From NCBI GenBank assembly GCA_013180625.2, contig SNVD02008008.1, forward strand, positions 186,001 to 250,000: DNA of 64,000 nucleotides. Direction: 5' to 3'. The position numbers were made by a program, and so were the translations under genes. A model generated the notes under the pieces. That model had not been told where the DNA came from. It searched no databases and saw nothing but the letters and a program-made list of their open reading frames with translations. Shown in pieces: positions 58,126 to 64,000 of this stretch. Within the stretch, counting starts at the first letter, position 1. Each line of letters opens with the position of its first letter. This stretch comes from Boswellia sacra (lineage: Eukaryota > Streptophyta > Magnoliopsida > Sapindales > Burseraceae).

Positions 58126-59860
58126 TGTTAGCCCTAAGGCTACATGATAATTTTGATGATAACAATACACATTGATTCATTGTGATTTACTAACATGATT
58201 ATTTATGTGCAAGATTAATATCATTGAAATAATTGTAAAATCAAGAAGAGGCTTATTAAAATGAATTGTTGAAGCTAAGGAGAAGACTACATGTTAAAGG
58301 CACCAAAGTTTAAGAACAAGGTTTGATTCAAGGAATGTGATACATGAGCAATGTTCAATCAATTGATCATATATTTCTCTACAGATGTCCAAATGATGTA
58401 ATTCTTGAGCCTTTAGAAAGATTTCTCAATTTATAACATTTCATATGTTTTAAAGAAATTTAAAGTGTAAGGTTGTCCAAATCATCATGCAAGTTGAAAG
58501 ACAAATGGAAGTAGCTGACTTGAGCACCGAACACTCTTTTGGACATATTTTGAGCTAGAAAAATCAAAATGACTTGATTCTTACGGCATTAGAAAGAGGA
58601 CGTAATGAGGCACATTTCATATGTTTTGAAGAAATTCAAATTTCAAATGGCAGGCCGATATAATTGACTTGCAATTCGGTGGACTGACACAGAGAAGAAA
58701 AATCAATTCATATGAGCACCGAATGATGTTTTATCTATATCTTGAGATAGAGATATCCAAATGCTTTGATTCTTAATGTTTTGGAAAGATTATTCAAATA
58801 TACAGATCTTTTATGTTTTGAAGAAATTCAAATTTCAAACATAAGACTGACAAAATTATCATTCAATTTGGTAGACTGACACAAGGAAGAAAAATCAAGT
58901 CACATGAGCACCGAATGGTATTTTGGCCATATCTTGAGCTACAAATATCCAAATGACTTGGTTCTTGATGCGTTGGAAAGCTTGTGCAATTGTGCAGATC
59001 TTTTATGTTTTGTAGATTTTTAAATTTCAAACGAAACATTGGCAAAAATGGTAGACAAAATTACAGTTTTTATGGTGGGCAGAAAATTTGGAGTTAGTGT
59101 CTTTACTTGATTAAGTTCTTCCCATTTGCCTATAAAAGGAGCCCTTCTCCCATGCATTCAGTAAGAGCAAGAGAAGCATTTTATCAAGCAAAAAACAAGA
59201 GAAATATCAAGTCTAGAGAGTTTTATATTCTTTATCTACTCTTTGAAGGGAGTTGTACTTTTGTTGTAAAAATTTACTTTGTTCTTGTATTGTGGTGAGA
59301 GTGAGATCTTCTTGTAAAGGATAAAAGTTATCCTTGAGAAAACTCTTTCCTTGGTGAGTTTGTTCATCAAGAAGAACTCTTGGTGTGGTGTTATCAAGAG
59401 TTGAAGGAAGTTGCCTTGGTGAGGTTGTTCATCAAGAAGAACTCTTGGTGTGGTGTTATCAAAGGTTGAAGGAAGTTGCCTTGGTGAGGTTGTTCATCAA
59501 GAAGAACTCTTGGTGTGGTGTTATCAAGGGTTGAAGGAAAGTCTTGGTGAGGTTGTTCATCAAGCAAGTTGTAAAGATTTCTACAACTTAGTGGAAAGCT
59601 TAGCTCGTGGAGCTAGGAGCCCGTGGACATAGGCAAGGTTTGCCGAACCACGTAAATTGAGTTTGCACTCTCTCTATCCCTATCCTCTTTACATTAACTT
59701 GCACTTGTGATTGTTCTTTATTGCTATTCTCTTGATTGCATTCTATTTTCATCTTCTTCACCTTTATTCTCAAAGAAAAAGTTATATAATTTTGATCTTC
59801 AAAGAAAAGTTTTACAAATCCGTTTTGATAAATAAAAACCCAATTCACCCCCCCTCTTGG
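58126..59860 (+). repeat. 3' LTR of the Sirevirus-like element (3' end missing)
   Basis: Same order as the 5' LTR up to CCCAATTCACCCCCCCTCTTGG. It is then replaced by CACTATAAGAAAAATG, the end of another transposon. The 65-bp units start at 59351, 59416, 59481 and 59544. Confidence 0.85.
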
Positions 59861-59873
59861 CACTATAAGAAAA

Positions 59874-60250
59874 ATGATCATATTTGGCGGTCTTTGACCG
59901 TCAAATATGATCATATTTGGCGGTCTTTGACCGTCAAATATGATCATATTTGGCGGTCTTAAAAGCGCCACCAATGGCACCGTTAAATATAGTCAGTTTG
60001 ACTATATTTGGCGGTCAGTCAAAGTGCCAAATATTCATTTGACTATACTTGGCGTTTTTTGACCGCCAAATATAATAGGTTTAAAAATTAAAAAAAAATA
60101 CTTGGCGGTTTTTGGCCGCCAAGTATGCACCTAACTATAAAATAAATATAAACTTGGCGGTTTTTGACCGCCAAGTATAATTAGTTTTAAAAATAAAAAA
60201 ATATATACTTGACAGTTTTTTACGGGCAAATATTAAATACTTGGCCGATT
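59874..60250. repeat. Subterminal repeats incl. three 33-bp palindromic units
   Basis: Units starting ATGATCATATTTGGCGGTC at 59874, 59907 and 59940 repeat with a 33-bp period. Each contains TTTGGCGGTC-TTT-GACCGTCAAA, a dyad. Looser copies (ACTTGGCGGTTTTTGGCCGC, GACCGCCAAGTATA) follow to about 60250. They look like CACTA transposase-accessory binding sites; the three abutting units have no spacers. Confidence 0.85.
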
Positions 60251-60827
60251 ACTAACTGTCAAGTATATATAATAGGTATTTTAAATTTCAGAAATTCATA
60301 ATATGTATCATTTGTTACATTAAACAAATTTCTCATAAAACAAACATCAATCCTCAAATCAATAACACTTTATCATATATCAAAAATCCTTCTAACAAAC
60401 AAGTAAGCATACTACACATGAGAGCATTATTATTTCTCATGACAGAATAACTAATTTTTCTAAGAACTGCAAACATAAAAAAGTACCGGTATATGTGAAG
60501 TCCACAGACGATCAGCAAAAGATAAAAAATTATACCAAATAGTTCACATAAATTTTATAAAAGACAAAACTAATGCAATTATCAATCTAAAAGAAGTTAA
60601 ACCAAATTCACTCCTTATTCCTGATCACATTTCTATATCTAATCTAGGAAGGATTATCATGAATCTCTGTATTGAGTTGTAAAAGCTTATCTGGACATTA
60701 TTTTTACTTCTATAGTTCTGTGCATAGGGGAAGAAGCTATAAATGCCTTCAAATAACAATGAAAATAGTTTTCCAAGCACAAAATGATGAAAAACTGAGG
60801 TAAACATAACTCTAACAGATATGCTAC

Positions 60828-61470
60828 CTCTTCCTCAAGCAATTTTTTCTGAGATTCATCTTCCTTTGAACGAAGAGTCTCAGATTCCTTCAAATATTTA
60901 GCTTCTTTTTCTCTGTCAGCTATCAAAGATGCCAAATACTCATCATCCTACAAGCAAAATAAGAGAATAAAGTCATAGACAGCACAAAATCAGACATGTA
61001 ATTGATACTGAGAAGTTTCCACCAGCTGTTGTCATAATAACATCTGCGCCACTGCAGAAGATGATGACTAATGGGAAATTGGGAGGGAATTTGAACCCAC
61101 ATTTCTGTCTGTACTACTTTGTAGAACAGGTTCATACAGAAGGCGATGTGAAGTACCTTGTGGAACTTCACCAAAAAGAGCTTCTTCAAGCCTAACTACC
61201 TCATCAAGCTCTTTGGAAGAAATGCCACCCCACTTAAAAGTTCAGAGAAGGATGGAATCAAATTAATTAATAATAGCAGTAATCTAGTTATCCATTCATA
61301 AGAGAGCAAACTAACTTTCCTAGTTAAGAAATTACAATACCTCGTTATAAGGAAAATCATTTTTAGTTTGGTGAGGAGGATCAATAGTATCACATTCAGA
61401 CATGAAACTAACAGGGGTTCTCGTTTGTGCTCGCACATCTTCAGCACACTCTAGGACTGATGAATTTCCT
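60828..61470 (-). pseudogene. Captured fragment of a plant UBX-domain protein (PUX8-like)
   Basis: Minus-strand exons in order. 61470-61341: SSVLECAEDVRAQTRTPVSF and DPPHQTKNDFPYNE. About 61245-61085: KWGGISSKELDEVVRLEEAL, FGEVPQGTSHRLLYEP. 60947-60828 (40 codons, clean AG and GT): DDEYLASLIADREKEAKYLK then ESETLRSKEDESQKKLLEEE. From memory, Arabidopsis PUX8 has the same order: a WGGISSEEHDEAVMLE region, then DDEYVASLQADRDKEMK, a coiled coil, then the C-terminal UBX domain that binds CDC48. The UBX domain and the N-terminal UBA are absent here, so this is a fragment without the CDC48-binding part. Confidence 0.75.
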
Positions 61471-61964
61471 GCCTAGAACAAATAGAATAAATGTTGTTAG
61501 AAGAAGTCATACAGATATATAACAATGCTGGAAGCTACCATCAGATAGAGGATATCAACAAGCGAGGGCATCAATATGATTTGACAAGTAAGAAAGAGCT
61601 CATACCTCCCTGCTGCCATTGTTAGTATTCTCGGCCCCTATACCAAAAACATAAACTGCCATGGCTTTCTCTTGCTCTAACGACAACTAACAAATAAATC
61701 AAGATAGCGACAACTAACAAATAAAACACAAAAGTAGTATGCATTGATCAAAATAAGAAATCACAAGCACCATAACATTATCTCTAAATCTAAAATCAGA
61801 GATCAATATGAAGAATTTAAACGGCTTTAGCATAAAAATGTAAGAGATAATTCAGTTACTAGATAATCTTCAGAGAAATTGAACATGTAAGCCTTTAAGC
61901 TTCACAAACTTGTTCCAGCAACAATCTAAATTATTACAAATTAAACTACAATAGAAAAAGGATA

Positions 61965-63092
61965 CGTGATTTCCTAAGAAACTGATTGAGAATTTGTTTT
62001 GTGTTGGCTAGCACAGCTTCAACTTTTTTTGCCTGACCAGTAGAATAGAAATGAAATCTCTGTCAATGCACTACCAGTAATATTCTATTCAAACCACTCC
62101 AAAACATGAAATTATAATTTAGGAACAATACAATTTCCTGCCCAAAATTAATTACAACACCTGAATCATTAATTACAACCAAGGAAAGGTGCTATTGCTA
62201 AAGAAATCCACTTAACTCACCTCATTCATGTTAATATATTCAAGTGGTAAATTTCCAACGGGGTTAACAGGGCATGGCAAACCAAGAAGTGCTGACTGGC
62301 AGAAAAGTCAATCAGCATATCAAACATGTGATTAGGCTCAGAACAACAATTATAAAAGACAAATATAAGCACAACCATAAGTGGTGCAATATCAGCTTGA
62401 TTGACGTCCACCCTTTTAATGCCATCGAGGCCCAATTCTTTAGGTGTTGTTGTGTCATGCGCATGTTCATCAATAAAACGAAAACCACAATCAGAATGAT
62501 TTTTTTTCAGAGATTAGCTTGGGATGGTTAACAACTGCTCCCCAAACAATAAGAGGGGTATCAATATTTGTAGGATGACCATCTCCATGGCTACCTATCA
62601 GAAAAACGGTATCAATTTCAGCACCCTTATTTTTTATTTCTTCAGATAGGAAACAGAAGGATATTGGTATTAAACTAACAAACTTTCCAATGAAGGTGAA
62701 AAGGCAGTCCAGACCACTATGATAATTGTTTTCTCTTGAATGCAATAAAGTAAGAAAAATTCTTAGTTGAAAATAATATAGAAAAAAATTATTTTGACCT
62801 TTGTCATGCATCCCATGATCAGCAGCGAAAATGTATGCTGTGCGATTGTCCTTGAAATAATCTTCAAGAAGAAAATACATTCGCTTGGCAATATGGTCAA
62901 CAACTTTCACATTATTGAGATAGATGGATGAATAAGGCCGATGTGCATGTCCATTTGAATCACAACCAAGTAGATGTAGAAATATAACAAGATTATCCTG
63001 TTGCAGTAGCCCCTTCAACTTTGGGTCTTCATTGGACCTATTAAGAAGGCTCTTAAATTGATCAAAAGACCACTCATCCAAAAATGAAGCAT
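61965..63092 (-). pseudogene. PIGN: Captured fragment of GPI ethanolamine phosphate transferase 1
   Basis: Four minus-strand exons with intact splice sites. 63092-62799: DASFLDEWSFDQFKSLLNRS, DNLVIFLHLLGCDSNGHAHR, FKDNRTAYIFAADHGMHDKG. 62594-62376: SHGDGHPTNIDTPLIVWGAV, then FRFIDEHAHDTTTPKELGLD and VDVNQADIAPLM. 62295-62221: SALLGLPCPVNPVGNLPLEY. About 62032-61965: VEAVLANTKQILNQFLRK. This is the luminal alkaline-phosphatase-like catalytic part of PIG-N, which adds ethanolamine phosphate to the first mannose of GPI anchors. The metal-binding DHGM and SHGDGH motifs are present. The N-terminal third and the whole multi-pass C-terminal half are absent. One extra base in an 8-T run (62500-62507) breaks the frame between LISEK and CGFRF. 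Confidence 0.82.
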
Positions 63093-63234
63093 CTGCAACA
63101 ACACTATCAAATTGATAAAGCATTGAACAAAAAAAAAATAACAACAAAGCTAATACTTTAATAATAAAATCTTTGGGCCCTATGAGCCAATGATAATGGG
63201 TCACACAAGCCAGTTTGGACCAAGATAATGATAG

Positions 63235-63650
63235 ATAGTTACTTCACCTATAAGGCTTGCCAAACAAAAACTAACGAGAACGTAATCTTCTCCATCCCCA
63301 ATATTTTTGCTTTCCCAAATATCATTATCATTGACCATATCCCATGAACTACCTTCTTCTGGTACAACAAGGGTATTTTAGTTATGTTTTGAAAAGCAGG
63401 TTTGATTATCCTAAACTAAAGCATAGGGTTTTCTAAACGTTGATCTCCAATATGCTAAAAAAGGTAGCATGCAGTACAAGAAGAAGAAGACAAATTTATA
63501 AATGCAAATAATTCTACCAAGGACTGTCTTGGGATGCATACCAGTATTATTTTGAGGAACTGACACTTGTGCGCACTCTAACTTCTCAAGGAAGTTGGGG
63601 CCTTGAACTCTAGATTTAAGAAGATCACATAGCTGCATTAAGGAATACGG
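63235..63650 (-). other. Two unrecognised exon-like open stretches upstream of the PIG-N piece
   Basis: At about 63360-63240 (minus) the text reads EEGSSWDMVNDNDIWESKNI then GDGEDYVLVS. At about 63640-63515 it reads QLCDLLKSRVQGPNFLEKLE then CAQVSVPQNNTGMHPKTVLG. Neither is part of PIG-N, whose N-terminal third should lie here. Both have coding-like composition, a clear contrast to the flanking AT-rich DNA, and the same strand as the PIG-N and PUX8 pieces. The donor genes are not recognised. Confidence 0.45.
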
Positions 63651-63659
63651 ACACAAGAT

Positions 63660-64000
63660 CTGGAATCTAAATTAGAATTTTGAAAGATACACTCATTTAA
63701 AATAAGTCACCACCAGTGCATAACAAATAAAAGCATTTGTAACTTAAATGAAGAAAAACCCTAAAGCAATTTATGAATCTTGATGCAAATTGTATATTCC
63801 CGACTATATCAATATCATTACTGACCAACACATAGATTTAACACTCCAATTACGATTTTTGATAACAATCAAGGTTCACATACTCACTTAAAATTTAGAG
63901 AGCATCAAACAGCATAAAACAAGCATAATCAACTAAAAGTTAGGTGCCAGAACTTGATTGAAATTCTGGAAAAGAACCTGCAAGTTAAATAACAAGGCGA
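63660..64000. other. AT-rich end of the window, no gene seen
   Basis: No exon-like stretch, terminus or repeat motif was found on either strand. In particular there is no trace of the missing PIG-N N-terminal exons and no CACTA right end. Confidence 0.6.

Larger units (their letters stand above)
51707..59860 (+). mobile_element. Sirevirus-like copia retrotransposon with 1.75-kb LTRs
   Basis: Left LTR 51707-53457 and right LTR 58126-59860; the right one lacks its last bases. Both begin TGTTAGCCCTAAGGCTACAT. The primer-binding site TGGTATCAGAGC is at 53460, and the polypurine tract AAAAAGGGGGAGAT precedes the right LTR. Large LTRs, a gag opening RPPFFNGSDYSYWKTRM and a coiled-coil gag C-terminus fit the Sirevirus (SIRE1/Maximus) lineage. 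The left flank is CATAT; the right duplication is not visible because the right LTR runs into another element at 59861. No env-like ORF was found. Confidence 0.88.
59861..64000. mobile_element. CACTA-type transposon, left end and captured interior (runs off the window)
   Basis: It starts exactly at CACTATAAGAAAAATG, a plant CACTA terminus, where the copia LTR is cut off. The next 380 bp are packed with TTGGCGGTC / GACCGCCAA subterminal repeats in both orientations. No matching right end (CTTATAGTG) occurs before 64000, so the element either continues beyond the window or is truncated. The interior has minus-strand exon pieces of several host genes and no recognisable transposase. The extent of the element is inferred; only the left end is directly seen. 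Confidence 0.65.

Noticed and set aside
59874..59972. 33-bp palindromic repeats of CRISPR-like length
   Set aside because: Three units without spacers at a CACTA transposon end in plant DNA; they are subterminal binding sites.

Overview
The window is nuclear DNA of a flowering plant, most likely a eudicot. It is AT-rich, its genes have short GT..AG introns, and it holds nested plant transposable elements. It also carries a phytocyanin (early nodulin-like) gene family, a plant SRP-receptor alpha gene, a plant aspartic-protease pseudogene and captured pieces of plant UBX and PIG-N genes. The species cannot be named from this sequence.

Layout. 0.1-11.1 kb: two tandem copies of a block with a broken early nodulin-like (ENODL) gene on the minus strand. 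Copy 2 is split by a solo LTR (3599-4419, 5-bp target duplication) and by a CACTA-type element (about 4608-11073), so copy 1 preserves both empty sites. 11.17-21.84 kb: a large degenerate Mutator-like element (MULE) with a MURA transposase on the minus strand and a DUF1985/Ulp1-peptidase-like gene on the plus strand, facing each other. A hAT-type element with very GC-rich ends and an 8-bp target duplication (16286-18368) sits between the two genes. 22.6-23.0 kb: a foldback MITE with a 9-bp target duplication. 23.4-26.95 kb: the one clearly intact housekeeping gene, SRP receptor alpha, 9 coding exons, 620 aa. 28.0-28.9 kb: a multi-pass membrane-protein gene whose reading frame looks broken.

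29.4-51.2 kb: an ENODL gene array on the plus strand. It has two intact two-exon genes (35754-36401 and 47823-48489), three broken copies and degenerate block remnants between them. Four copies share a palindromic promoter element about 100-115 bp upstream of the ATG. The array is interrupted by an aspartic-protease pseudogene, an intact-LTR copia element (40081-45557, TTATA duplication) and a 1.9-kb foldback element.

51.2-64.0 kb: a nest. An LTR-like repeat in the last ENODL block is interrupted by a Sirevirus-like copia element (51707-59860). The last bases of its right LTR are replaced by the CACTATAAG... terminus of another CACTA-type element. To the right lie same-strand exon pieces of unrelated host genes: a plant UBX-domain protein (PUX8-like), GPI ethanolamine phosphate transferase 1 (PIG-N) and two unrecognised exons. 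This looks like a multi-gene capture by a CACTA transposon that runs off the window.

Functionally, only SRP receptor alpha and the two ENODL genes look intact. Everything else is mobile DNA, decaying duplicates or captured fragments. I found no convincing wholly new molecular system. The most unusual items are the chimeric captured-gene region, the conserved promoter palindrome of the ENODL array, and the TGTCGA-rich arrays that recur in unrelated elements.
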